Assembly (NCBI RefSeq): GCF_003696305.1
Contig: NZ_RFFK01000001.1
Coordinates: 806,001-870,000, forward strand
Source of the DNA: Pseudomonas sp. AOB-7
GTDB taxonomy: Bacteria > Pseudomonadota > Gammaproteobacteria > Pseudomonadales > Pseudomonadaceae
DNA: 64,000 bases
Direction: 5' to 3'
In this document: piece by piece, positions 8,761 to 17,231 of the stretch
How the letters are laid out: the number at the start of each line of letters is the position of its first letter
How positions within the stretch are numbered: the stretch's first letter is position 1
Made by a program: the position numbers and the translations under genes
Notes under the pieces: generated by a model
Seen by the model: only the letters and a program-made list of their open reading frames with translations
Told to the model about the DNA's origin: nothing
The model's database searches: none

Positions 8761-8946
8761 TAGGAGCCCGCTTGTGGGCGATCTGCAGATGCCCTGGATC
8801 GCCCGTGGCACACCTCGCTCCGTAGGGCGGATGTCGCTTTTTACATCCACCACAGCGGTGGATCGATAAAGCGCGATCCACCCTGCGCCGAGCCTCCGTT
8901 TCGCGATACGGCTGGCATCAGCCCCGCAGCCCGGATGCAATCCGGG
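8761..8946. repeat. Cluster of REP-like intergenic palindromes
   Basis: The 247-bp gap between icp and the ABC permease has no plausible gene and is filled with dyads. TAGGAGCCCGCTTGTGGGC starts at 8761. From 8824, GGATGT pairs with ACATCC, and GTGGATCG pairs with CGATCCAC. CCCGGAT and ATCCGGG with a 3-nt loop lie at 8930-8946. The last unit recurs at 42959 and 46721. They resemble the dispersed REP elements of Pseudomonas. Confidence 0.6.
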
Positions 8947-8985
8947 ACGCCTCCCGACAGCGCCCCGGCGTGCCTGCCGGCGACC

Positions 8986-9743
8986 TCAGCTCTTGAGCCG
9001 GTAGCCGGTCTTGAAGATCCAGCCCACCAGCAAAATGCACAGCGCCAGAAACCCCAGGATCATCGCCAGACTGAGGCCGACGTTGACGTCGGAGACGCCG
9101 TAGAAGCTCCAGCGGAAGGCGCTGATCAGGTACACCACCGGGTTGAACAGGGTCACCGTCTGCCAGGCCGGCGGCAGCATGCTGATCGAATAGAAGGCGC
9201 CGCCTAAGAAGGTCAGTGGCGTGACGATCAGCGCCGGGACTATCTGCAGCTTCTCCCAGCCGTCGGCCCACACGCCGATGATGAAACCGAACAGGCTGAA
9301 GGTCAGCGCGGTGAGCACCAGGAAGGCCGCCATCCACAGCGGGTGCTGCACCTCGAAGTCGACGAACAGGCGCGCGGTGAGCAGGATGATGATGCCGAGG
9401 ATCACCGACTTGGTCGCCGCCGCGCCGACATAGCCGACGAGGATTTCCAGGTAGGACACCGGCGCCGACAACAGCTCGTAGATGCTCCCCGAATACTTGG
9501 GCATATAGATGCCGAACGAGGCATTGGAGATGCTCTCGGTGAGCAGCGCCAGCATGATCAGCCCCGGCACGATAAAGGCGCCGTAGCTCACCCCCTGCAC
9601 CTGGGTCATGCTCGAACCTATGGCCGAGCCGAACACCACGAAGTACAGCGAGGTGCTGATCACCGGCGTGGCGATGCTCTGCAGCAGGGTGCGCCAGGTA
9701 CGCGCCAGCTCGAACAGGTAGATGGCCTTGATGGCATAGAGGT

Positions 9744-9747
<4 letters not shown>
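8986..9747 (-). CDS. ABC-2 type transporter permease
   Basis: A 253-residue membrane protein with about six helices, of the ABC-2 (drug/polysaccharide export-like) permease family. Recognisable features include the N-terminal helix [12 protein letters not shown], the PGLIMLALL segment, [11 protein letters not shown] and the conserved tail [18 protein letters not shown]. The ATG at 9747 overlaps the stop of the upstream ATPase by 4 nt (ATGA), so the pair is translationally coupled. Together they form a typical exporter; the substrate cannot be told from sequence. Confidence 0.88.
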
Positions 9748-10673
<926 letters not shown>

Positions 10674-10742
10674 GGTGGAGTCCTTGCCTGCGGAAAAACC
10701 ACAGAGTGTAGAGCCTGACCACCAGGACAGGGCAAGCACGGA

Positions 10743-11669
10743 TCACTGCGTTGCACAAAAACGTCGGGCCAGTTGCTCGGTCTCGAAGTGCGCGGTGAGA
10801 AAGTCGACGAAGGCGCGGGTCTTGGCCGGCAGCAGGCGCTGGCTGGCGAAATACAGCGAGATCGGCCCGGCATCGACATGCCAGTCCGGCAGCAGGCGCA
10901 GCAGCGTGCCGCGCTCGAGGTGCTCGGCGACGTCGGCCATGGTCAGCAGCGCCACGCCCATGCCGAGCAGCGCGCAGTGGCGCAGCGCCTCGGGATCGTC
11001 GAGCAGCAGGTGCGGGCGCAGATTCAGCGCCGCTTCCTCGCCGCTGGCATGACGCAACTGCCACTGGCGCAGCTTGCCACTCTGCCGCGAACGCATCAGC
11101 AGGCCGTCGAACTCGGCCAGTTCGCCAGGGTGCCGCGGCAGCGCGCGGCCCTGCAGATAGCCGGGCGCCGCCACCGTCACCAGATGCGCCGGGGCCAGGC
11201 GCCGCGCCACCACCCCGGGGGCCAGCTCGATGCCGCCGCCGATGGCGGCGTCGAAACCCTCGCCGATCAGATCGACCTGACGATTGTCCAGGTGCCAGTC
11301 CGGCAGCACCGCCGGGTAGCGAGCGAGAAACGCCGGCATCAGCGGCAACAGGTGATCGCGGGCGAAGGCCGGTGCGGCGCTGAGCCTGAGAGTGCCGGCC
11401 GGCTCGCCGGCGGCGCCGCTGAGGTCGGCGATGGCCGCCTGGATGCTCGCCAGGCCGCCGCTGACGTTGCCGAGGAAGCGCTCGCCGGCCTCGGTCAGGC
11501 TCAGCCGGCGGGTGCTGCGCAGGAACAGGCGCACGCCCAGGTGGCGCTCCAGCTGGGCAACGTTGCGGCTCACCGCCGCCGGGGTCAGCGCCAGACGCCG
11601 AGCGGCGGCGGAGAAGCTGCCGAGCTCGGCGCTGCGCACGAAGGATTCGAGGTTGGCCAGGCTTTCCAT
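10743..11669 (-). CDS. LysR-family transcriptional regulator
   Basis: A 308-residue LysR-type regulator. The N-terminal winged helix-turn-helix (SFSAAARRLALTPAAVSRNV) is followed by the usual substrate-binding domain (GTLRLSAAPAFARDHLLP onward). It is of the CrgA/DmlR-like branch by appearance. The ATG at 11669 (MESLANLESF) is preceded by AGGAA. It is transcribed away from the short-chain dehydrogenase gene, with a near-perfect operator between them, the standard LysR arrangement, so that dehydrogenase is its likely target. The inducer is unknown. Confidence 0.88.
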   Translation of the reverse strand: MESLANLESFVRSAELGSFSAAARRLALTPAAVSRNVAQLERHLGVRLFLRSTRRLSLTEAGERFLGNVSGGLASIQAAIADLSGAAGEPAGTLRLSAAPAFARDHLLPLMPAFLARYPAVLPDWHLDNRQVDLIGEGFDAAIGGGIELAPGVVARRLAPAHLVTVAAPGYLQGRALPRHPGELAEFDGLLMRSRQSGKLRQWQLRHASGEEAALNLRPHLLLDDPEALRHCALLGMGVALLTMADVAEHLERGTLLRLLPDWHVDAGPISLYFASQRLLPAKTRAFVDFLTAHFETEQLARRFCATQ

Positions 11670-11710
11670 GGGACGGGGTTCCTGTCGCGTAGCGGGCGAG
11701 CTGTTACCGG

Positions 11711-11733
11711 TCTGGTGCGCATGGCGCACCAGA
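11711..11733. promoter_or_regulatory. Predicted LysR operator (T-N11-A dyad)
   Basis: Ten-base arms TCTGGTGCGC and GCGCACCAGA form a perfect inverted repeat around a 3-nt centre. Inside it, T at 11716 and A at 11728 satisfy the T-N11-A rule, as TGCGC/GCGCA. A further half-site GGTGCGCA lies at about 11742. It sits 42 bp upstream of the lysR start in the divergent gap. Confidence 0.6.
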
Positions 11734-11856
11734 GCCGATTGGGTGCGCAAGCTATATTCAAGCATTGCTTGAAGGTGATTCTAGCCATTACCAGCTACTG
11801 CGCAAAACTGCAAAGGCGTTTCATAGCCTCACCAACCACACATCGAGGCTCGAACC

Positions 11857-12606
11857 ATGAACAGCACCCTCCCCCTCTCCGGCCAGATCGCCATCGTCAC
11901 CGGCGGCTCGCGCAGCATCGGCGCGGCCATTGCCAAGCGCCTGGCCGCCGATGGCGCCAGCGTCGCCATCACCTACAACGCCTCCCCCGAGCGGGCCGAA
12001 CAGGTGGTCGATGAGATTCTCGCCGCCGGCGGCACGGCCATCGCCCTGGCCGCCGACGCCGGCGACCCCGAGGCGGTGCGCAGCGCCGTGCAGCAGGTGG
12101 CCGCGCGCTTCGGCAAGGTCGACATCCTGGTCAACAACGCCGGCATCAGCGTGCTCGGCGCACCGGAAGAGATCGCCTTCGCCGACTTCCAGCGCATCCT
12201 CGCGGTGAACGTCACCGGCCTGTTCGTCGCCACCCAGGAAGCGCTCAAGCATATGGGCCAGGGCGGACGCATCATCCATATCGGCAGCTCCATGGTGCAG
12301 TACGCCGCCTTCGCCACTGCCTCGGCCTACACCCTCACCAAGGGCGCCGTGGCCGGCTTCAGCCGCGGCCTGGTGCGCGACCTCGGCCCGCGCGGCATCA
12401 CGGTCAACACCGTGCACCCGGGCCCCACCGCCAGCGACATGAACCCGGCCGACGGCCCGGTGGCCGACTTCGTTCGCCCCCATATCGCCGTCGGCCGCTA
12501 CGGCGAAGGCCACGATATCGCCAGCGCGGTGGCCTACCTGGCCAGCCCGCAGGCGGCCTTCGTCACCGGCGCCGAACTGCTGGTGGACGGCGGCTTTACC
12601 GCCTGA
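11857..12606 (+). CDS. Short-chain dehydrogenase/reductase (SDR)
   Basis: A 249-residue classical SDR, probably an NAD(P)H-dependent 3-oxoacyl-ACP-reductase-like enzyme. The cofactor motif is TGGSRSIG near the N-terminus; NNAG follows at about 89-92; the catalytic residues are Ser in GSSMVQY and Tyr/Lys in SAYTLTKGA. The C-terminus ends LLVDGGFTA, typical of the family. The ATG follows GAGG by about 8 nt. Divergent from the LysR regulator and probably under its control. The substrate cannot be deduced. Confidence 0.88.
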   Translation: MNSTLPLSGQIAIVTGGSRSIGAAIAKRLAADGASVAITYNASPERAEQVVDEILAAGGTAIALAADAGDPEAVRSAVQQVAARFGKVDILVNNAGISVLGAPEEIAFADFQRILAVNVTGLFVATQEALKHMGQGGRIIHIGSSMVQYAAFATASAYTLTKGAVAGFSRGLVRDLGPRGITVNTVHPGPTASDMNPADGPVADFVRPHIAVGRYGEGHDIASAVAYLASPQAAFVTGAELLVDGGFTA

Positions 12607-12636
12607 CGCCGCCGGCTCGGCAGCCAGTCGCGACTA

Positions 12637-12669
12637 CCCTCACCCCAACCCTCTCCCACAGGGAGAGGG
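12637..12669. repeat. Intergenic palindromic repeat (CCCTCACCCC type)
   Basis: CCCTCACCCCAA is followed by a perfect hairpin, CCCTCTCCC and GGGAGAGGG around ACA (12649-12669). This is a commonly dispersed proteobacterial repeat. It has no U-tract and separates the SDR from the NADP-oxidoreductase gene. Confidence 0.55.
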
Positions 12670-12693
12670 ATCCAGAATTTCAGGAGGCTTTAT

Positions 12694-13290
12694 ATGAACA
12701 TCGGCATCATTGGCGCCGGCGCCATCGGCACGGCCATCGCCCAGGCCCTGGCAACTGCCGGCATCGACGTGGTCATCGCCAACAGCCGCGGGCCGGACAG
12801 CCTGGCGGCGCTGGTCGAGCGACTCGGCCCCAAGGTCAGGGCCGTGAGCCGCGAAGAGGCGGCCCGCGCCGACCTGGTGTTTCTCGCGGTCAACTGGTCC
12901 AAGCTGGCCGGCGCGGTGGAGGGCCTCGGGCCCTGGAACGGGCGCATCGTCATCGACGCCAACAACCCCATCGAGGCGCCGACCTTCCGGGCCGTCGATC
13001 TGGGCGGCCGCGCCTCCAGCGCGGTGGTCGGCGATCTGCTGCCTGGCGCGCGCCTGGTCAAGGCCTTCAACCACCTGCAACCGGCGCTGTTGACTGGCGA
13101 CCCGCAGGCCGAGGGCGGCCGCCGCGTGCTGTTCGTCTCCGGAGAGGACACCGCGGCCAAGGTGACGGTGGCGGCGCTGATCGAGCGCCTGGGCTTCTTC
13201 GCCCTCGACCTCGGCGGCAACGAACAGGGCCGGCTGGCGCAGTTTCCCGGTGGGCCGCTGCCGGCGCTGAACCTGGTCAGGTTCGCCTGA
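12694..13290 (+). CDS. NADPH-dependent F420 reductase-like oxidoreductase
   Basis: A 198-residue Rossmann protein of the F420_oxidored/NADP oxidoreductase family. It starts MNIGIIGAGAIGTAIA (glycine-rich cofactor loop); NSRGPDSL follows the second strand and VIDANNPIE the fourth. The C-terminal part (LVKAFNHLQPALL) contains the conserved Phe-Asn motif. Pseudomonas does not normally make F420, so the real substrate is likely something else. AGGAGG lies 8 nt before the ATG, a strong site. It follows the SDR with an 87-nt gap containing a repeat, so cotranscription is uncertain. Confidence 0.85.
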   Translation: MNIGIIGAGAIGTAIAQALATAGIDVVIANSRGPDSLAALVERLGPKVRAVSREEAARADLVFLAVNWSKLAGAVEGLGPWNGRIVIDANNPIEAPTFRAVDLGGRASSAVVGDLLPGARLVKAFNHLQPALLTGDPQAEGGRRVLFVSGEDTAAKVTVAALIERLGFFALDLGGNEQGRLAQFPGGPLPALNLVRFA

Positions 13291-13302
13291 ATGGCAGGCA
13301 GG

Positions 13303-13332
13303 AAAAAACCCGGCGCGCTTGTGGCGCGCCGG
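13303..13332 (-). terminator. Rho-independent terminator, reverse strand
   Basis: Stem CCGGCGCGC and GCGCGCCGG with a 5-nt loop; on the reverse strand it is followed by six U. It would end transcription coming from the truncated hydroxyacid dehydrogenase remnant, and may also stop the forward oxidoreductase message. Confidence 0.75.
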
Positions 13333-13421
13333 TGCTGCAGGTGAGGTTTCGGGAGAAGCGGCCGCTACGCTTGTGGCGTTGCGGCGATAAGCGTGGCGGC
13401 GGGCGCCGTCACGCGAATGGG

Positions 13422-13631
13422 TTACAGCGGCGTCAGCAGCTGGCCGCTGGCGATACAGCAACGCACGTTGTCGAGGACCAGATCGGCCATCTGCTGGCGG
13501 GTCTCGACGCTAGCGCTGCCGACATGCGGCAGCAGCACCGCGTTGTCCAACTCGAGCAACGCGGCCGGGACTTCGGGTTCGCATTGGTAGACGTCCAGAC
13601 CCTCGCCAGCAATCACACCGTTCTGCAAAGC
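13422..13631 (-). pseudogene. 2-hydroxyacid dehydrogenase, C-terminal fragment
   Basis: Only the last 69 residues remain. They read ALQNGVIAGEGLDVYQ, then LLELDNAVLLPHVGSASVE, ending SGQLLTPL. This is the tail of a D-isomer-specific 2-hydroxyacid dehydrogenase (GhrB/gluconate 2-dehydrogenase type), including the catalytic-region His in LPHVGSA. Upstream of ALQN the frame is open but unrelated. The break falls near 13631, where a TctA remnant on the other strand begins soon after. A terminator follows at 13303-13332. It is a decayed or deletion-truncated gene. Confidence 0.75.
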
Positions 13632-13734
13632 CGTGAGGTGATGGCCTACCAACTGCCCGACCACCAGGGCGTCGACACCGCCACCCCGCCCCTGCTGCGG
13701 GCCGGCTTTCTGACCCTGCTCGGCGTGCTGCAAG

Positions 13735-14246
13735 TCTGTGCCGCCCTCGCCAGCAAGCTCCAGCCCGGCCCGCTGCTGTTCATCAGCCAGGGCCCGCTGG
13801 TGTACAGCATCTTCGCCGCCCTGCTGGTCGCCACCGTGATGATGCTGTTCATGGAGTTCTACGGCCTGCGACTGTCCATCAAGCTGCTCGACGTGCCCAA
13901 GCACATCCTGTTGCCGATCATCCTGGTGCTCTGCGTGGTCGGTGCCTTCGGCCTGTCCAGCCGCCTGTTCGATGTCTGCTCGATCCTGCTGTTCGGCCTG
14001 CTCGGCTACGGCCTCGTCAAGGCCGGCCTGCCGGCGGCGCCGTTCATCATCGGTTTCATCCTCGGGCCGATGGCCGAGACCAACCTGCGCCGCGGCCTGA
14101 TGCTCTCCGATGGCAACTTCGCCGACTTCTTCGCCACCCCCATCGCCGGCAGCCTCCTCGGCCTGGCCCTGGCCTTCGTCCTCTGGCAGATGTTCAGCGC
14201 CCTGCGGCCCAAGCCCAGCGCGATCAACGCCATTCTGCGCACCTGA
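13735..14246 (+). pseudogene. TctA-family tricarboxylate transporter permease, C-terminal fragment
   Basis: About 170 residues of membrane protein corresponding to the last third of a TctA permease (tripartite tricarboxylate transporter). Recognisable parts are LQPGPLLFISQGPLVYSIF, then DVPKHILLPIILVLCVVGAF, GLSSRLFDV, PFIIGFILGPMAETNLRRG and NFADFFATPIAGS. The N-terminal two thirds are absent. The open frame continues upstream to 13332 only because it is the shadow of the dehydrogenase fragment, so no functional start exists. No TctB or TctC gene is nearby. It is part of the degraded sugar-acid region. Confidence 0.75.
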
Positions 14247-14269
14247 TCGCCCACCCCAGAGCTCACGCC

Positions 14270-14486
14270 TATGGCTGGCCGCCTGGTACACGCGCAGCTC
14301 CATGGCGAAATGCGGCGCCAAGCTCATGCCGGCCTGCTAGGCCAGGGTCTGCATGCGCAGATACGGGGTGCTGCCGCCGACCCGTGGCGCATCGGGCATT
14401 AGGAAGTCGGCGGCGCGCCGGCGGATGAACTCCCTGTGCTCGGCCGGGCTGGTGAGCATCTCGCCGGTGGCGATCGGCGTGTCGAA
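14270..14486 (-). pseudogene. Enolase-superfamily dehydratase, C-terminal fragment with in-frame stop
   Basis: The reverse strand reads FDTPIATGEMLTSPAEHREF, then DFLMPDAPRVGGSTPYLRM, QTLA, a TAG stop at 14337-14339, and in the same frame QAGMSLAPHFAMELRVYQAAS. This matches the C-terminal barrel of mandelate racemase/galactarate-type dehydratases (PIATGEM, PDAPRVGG and LAPHFAME are family hallmarks). The start of the gene and the tail after AAS are gone. It is a pseudogene from sugar-acid catabolism. Confidence 0.75.
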
Positions 14487-14723
14487 CCGAACTTGAACCG
14501 TTCCAAGGCACCTCGCTGGCACGATTGAGGCTCTCACAGGCGGGAGCGTCAGCCTCATTCAGACGGGCGCAGTAATGACCTCGACGGCGAGCGGGCGGTA
14601 AAAGGCGAGTGCAGATCGAGCCCCCGTCGAGAGGCTGGCCAATTTGGGATGTGCTGCGCAACTCGACTGCCCCTGGAGGCGGCCCCTTGGGATTAGCCGT
14701 CCGACGGGCGGATGATTTTCGCA

Positions 14724-14751
14724 TTGACATATCGGTGAATCTCGATATTAT
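14724..14751 (+). promoter_or_regulatory. arsR-type promoter with overlapping operator
   Basis: TTGACA (14724-14729) and TATTAT (14746-14751) are 16 bp apart. The spacer contains the dyad ATATCG/CGATAT (14729-14734 and 14743-14748), a typical ArsR-family operator placement for autorepression. The -10 ends only 6 nt before the ATG at 14758, so the message probably begins at or next to the start codon. Confidence 0.7.
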
Positions 14752-14757
14752 CGCGCC

Positions 14758-15060
14758 ATGGAACTGATCAATGTATTCAAAGCCCTCTCAAATCCGACCC
14801 GCCTTGAAATCCTCAAGGGGTTGAAGGATCCGGTGAAGAACTTTCCTCCACAGGATGAAGGGGACGTTCATACCGTGGGCGTCTGCGTCAGCAGTATTCA
14901 GGAAGGTGTCGGTCTGTCGCAGTCGACAGTGTCCGATTACCTTGCCACGCTGCAGCGAGTGGGACTAGTCGAAGTCCGTCGTATTGGGCAGTGGACCTAC
15001 TACAAGCGCAATGAAGCCAACATCCGTGCTCTGGCCGAGATCATAGGCAAAGAGTTGTAA
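14758..15060 (+). CDS. ArsR-family transcriptional repressor
   Basis: A 100-residue winged-helix repressor: MELINVFKALSNPTRLEIL (dimer helix and H2), then VGLSQSTVSDYLATLQRVG (recognition helix) and WTYYKRNEANI (wing). A Cys occurs in VGVCVSSI just before the recognition helix region. The classical CxCxxC metal site of ArsR/SmtB is absent, so it may sense a redox or organic signal. No Shine-Dalgarno sequence fits, in line with a leaderless message. Codon use is clearly less GC-rich than the neighbours, suggesting transfer. It probably represses itself and the following oxidoreductase, whose upstream region carries two more copies of the operator. Confidence 0.85.
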   Translation: MELINVFKALSNPTRLEILKGLKDPVKNFPPQDEGDVHTVGVCVSSIQEGVGLSQSTVSDYLATLQRVGLVEVRRIGQWTYYKRNEANIRALAEIIGKEL

Positions 15061-15076
15061 TTTTTTCACGCACAAC

Positions 15077-15104
15077 ATCGATAATTCTCGATATCCCTTT
15101 TTAC
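15077..15104. promoter_or_regulatory. ArsR operator-like repeat, copy 2
   Basis: ATCGATAATTC followed by TCGATATCCCTTTTT matches the arsR promoter operator and is nearly identical to 15163-15190 (24 of 28 positions). It lies 17 nt after the arsR stop. Confidence 0.55.
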
Positions 15105-15162
15105 CGAAGCGCTCACGATAGAGAGATCGCAGGAAAGACCCGTTAATTCTTTGGCTCTATAT

Positions 15163-15190
15163 ATCGAAAATTCCCTATATCCCTTTTTCC
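15163..15190. promoter_or_regulatory. ArsR operator-like repeat, copy 3, before the oxidoreductase
   Basis: ATCGAAAATTC followed by CCTATATCCCTTTTT, 18 nt upstream of the oxidoreductase ATG. The surrounding CTCTATATATCG is AT-rich and could hold the -10 element, so the repressor would block transcription here. Confidence 0.55.
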
Positions 15191-15207
15191 AGAAACGAGG
15201 AACTACC

Positions 15208-16182
15208 ATGAAAGCGCAAATTCTCAACTCATTCGGCGGCCCGCAATCGTTCGAGCTGCGTGACGTACCCAAGCCGGTGCCGGATGCAGGACAAGTGCTG
15301 GTGCGGGTTCACGCAACCTCCATCAACCCCTTGGATTACCAGGTACGTCGGGGCGACTATGTCGACTACGTGCCTCTCCCCGCCATTACCGGGCATGACG
15401 TATCCGGCGTCGTCGAAGCCGTCGGCCCAGGGGTGACGAGCTTCGTGCCAGGCGACGAAGTCTGGTACACCACGCAAATCTTCGAAGGCGATGGCAGCTA
15501 TGCCGAGTACCACGTCGCCTCCGAAAGCATCATCGGCAAGAAGCCGGCATCGCTGAGCCATCTCGAGGCGGCCAGCCTCACGCTGGTAGGCGGGACGGTA
15601 TGGGAAGCCCTGGTCGGGCGTGTATCGCTCCGGGTCGGGGAAAGCATTCTGATCCACGGCGGCGCGGGTGGCGTGGGCCATGTCGCGATCCAGGTGGCAA
15701 AGGCCATTGGCGCGCGGGTGTTCACCACCGTGCGCGAAGCGAACTTCGAGTTCGCCCGTGGGCTGGGTGCCGACGTGGTCATCGACTACGAACAAGAGGA
15801 TTACGTGGACGCCATCCTGCGGGAAACCGATGGCCAGGGCGTCGATGTGATCTTCGACACCATCGGCGGCGACACCTTGACCCGTAGCCCCGACGCGCTC
15901 GCCCAGCTCGGCCGCGTGGTCTCGATCGTGGACATCGCCAAGCCGCAGAACCTCATTCAGGCCTGGGGCAAGAACGCCAGTTACCACTTCGTCTTCACCC
16001 GCCAGAACCGCGGCAAGCTCGATGAGCTGAGCGCCTTGGTCGAGCGCGGCCAGCTGCGGCCGCATGTTGGCGCGATCTATTCGCTCGCTGACATTTCAAG
16101 CGCACACGCGCTGCTGGAGACGCCCAACAATGGTCTTCGCGGAAAAATCGCGATTGCCGTCGAGCCCTCGCTCGCCCCGTAA
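15208..16182 (+). CDS. Zinc-type alcohol dehydrogenase/quinone oxidoreductase family protein
   Basis: A 324-residue medium-chain oxidoreductase: GroES-like N-terminal domain ([37 protein letters not shown]) and a Rossmann domain with [19 protein letters not shown] for NADPH. Zinc ligands of true alcohol dehydrogenases are not evident, so a quinone- or enone-reductase activity on an electrophile is more likely. The ATG at 15208 follows GAGGA by 7 nt; an in-frame ATG at 15151 would place the operator inside the gene. It is probably repressed by the upstream ArsR protein and cotranscribed with the next gene. Base composition is somewhat below the neighbours. Confidence 0.87.
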   Translation: MKAQILNSFGGPQSFELRDVPKPVPDAGQVLVRVHATSINPLDYQVRRGDYVDYVPLPAITGHDVSGVVEAVGPGVTSFVPGDEVWYTTQIFEGDGSYAEYHVASESIIGKKPASLSHLEAASLTLVGGTVWEALVGRVSLRVGESILIHGGAGGVGHVAIQVAKAIGARVFTTVREANFEFARGLGADVVIDYEQEDYVDAILRETDGQGVDVIFDTIGGDTLTRSPDALAQLGRVVSIVDIAKPQNLIQAWGKNASYHFVFTRQNRGKLDELSALVERGQLRPHVGAIYSLADISSAHALLETPNNGLRGKIAIAVEPSLAP

Positions 16183-16226
16183 GGGCATAGGTGCAACTGC
16201 CGAACTTACTCTAGAGGAATACCGCA

Positions 16227-16577
16227 ATGATTTATGAAATCGCACTGCTGCCCGTTCACCAAGAACAGATTGAACCCTTCAAACGCGCATTTGCCGAGGT
16301 TGCACCTTTGCTCCGCCGCGCCAAGGGGTATGGCGGCCACATGCTCGCGCCCGGTATCGAAAGCCCCGAGCGGTTCAACCTGATCGTGCGCTGGGCTTCA
16401 CTCGAGGACCACACGCCGGGCTTCGAAGCGAGCGAAGACCATCGGCTGTTCATGCTCGGCCTGCAGGAATATTTTTCCGAAGAGCCGACGGTCTATCACA
16501 TTGAGGGAGCGGCTTTTACTACGGGAAAGGATGACGATCAAAACAGCATCTTTGACCGGGCAATGCCGGTGTCTTAG
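16227..16577 (+). CDS. Antibiotic biosynthesis monooxygenase (ABM) fold protein
   Basis: A 116-residue protein with a dimeric alpha+beta barrel pattern: MIYEIALLPVHQEQIEPFKR, GYGGHMLAPGIESPERFNL, IVRWASLEDHTPGFEASED, then a C-terminal helix region. Members oxidise quinols or act as stress-related enzymes without cofactor; many are uncharacterised. GAGGA lies 9 nt before the ATG. It follows the oxidoreductase by 44 nt and probably belongs to the same ArsR-controlled unit, which suggests joint handling of a quinone-like or electrophilic compound. Confidence 0.75.
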   Translation: MIYEIALLPVHQEQIEPFKRAFAEVAPLLRRAKGYGGHMLAPGIESPERFNLIVRWASLEDHTPGFEASEDHRLFMLGLQEYFSEEPTVYHIEGAAFTTGKDDDQNSIFDRAMPVS

Positions 16578-16654
16578 GCGGTTGCGGGCTGCAAAGAATT
16601 GGCCGTTGTCAGAAACATGCGGACCAGATGTCGCTAATTTGCAGTGATCGTGAG

Positions 16655-16700
16655 TTGATCTGACAGTTACCTGCCTTGAGGCCCGCGACTGTCAGGTCAA
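16655..16700. repeat. Inverted repeat, possible scar
   Basis: TTGATCTGACAGT (16655-16667) and ACTGTCAGGTCAA (16688-16700) match at 12 of 13 positions around a 20-nt centre. It lies in a roughly 280-bp AT-richer gap after the ArsR cassette that has no gene. It could be an insertion-element end, a recombination site or a hairpin; none is proven. Confidence 0.4.
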
Positions 16701-16854
16701 ATTCAGCTGTTCAGTGTGGTGATCTTATTGCGATCAAGCTAAATAGCCGCTGATCGGAGACTGGGCCGCCAAATAACCTGGGGCGCGCGGGGGCCCATCG
16801 AGGGCGCTATCGACTGCCCCTCGCTCGACTCCCCTCACCCACTCCCCCGCTCGA

Positions 16855-17085
16855 TCACCTCGCCCCCACATCCAGGCGCAACGACTGGTGCACCAGCGCC
16901 GGTTCGGCGATGGTGCGGCCGATGCGCAGGCCGTCGATGCGCACGGTGGTCAGCGGCGGATGGGTGTGCGCCGCGCAGGACAGGTCGCCGAAGCCGACCA
17001 CCTCGGGACAGCCCAGGGCGCGGGACAGGCTAATGGGCGACACGCCGGCCACCTTGGCCACGTCGATCAGGGGCGGCGCGCGAAT
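16855..17085 (-). pseudogene. LacI-family regulator with large internal deletion
   Basis: The reverse strand reads LIDVAKVAGVSPISLSRALG, the DNA-binding helix-turn-helix of a LacI regulator, and continues in frame directly into VVGFGDLSCAAHTHPPLTTV and RIDGLRIGRTIAEPALV, the C-terminal end of the effector domain. About 200 residues between are missing. Such regulators (GntR/gluconate type) sit beside sugar-acid genes, which fits the other remnants here. It has no proper N-terminus beyond LID. Confidence 0.75.
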
Positions 17086-17167
17086 CGGAAGTTTCTCGAC
17101 TCATGCTCTGCCCCTCGGGAGTCCGGGCACCTTACCCAGGGCGCTGGCCCGAATTCATGCGAGATAC

Positions 17168-17180
17168 GTTGTCATACAAC
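17168..17180. promoter_or_regulatory. FadR/GntR-type operator
   Basis: GTTGTCATACAAC is a perfect dyad (GTTGT/ACAAC) and fits the FadR-subfamily consensus TNGTNNNACNA exactly. It lies 64 bp before the TRAP permease remnant. The intact FadR-type regulator at 19055-19810 is the natural candidate to bind it. Confidence 0.5.
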
Positions 17181-17231
17181 ATTGGTCACAAGAGACGAAG
17201 GGTGCGCGTGCCCAGCCGTTTCTCACCTTGT

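Noticed and set aside
13332..14246. A single 304-codon gene joining the hydroxyacid-dehydrogenase region and TctA
   Set aside because: Only the part after about 13735 resembles TctA; the earlier part is antisense to the dehydrogenase tail, so it is chance read-through.
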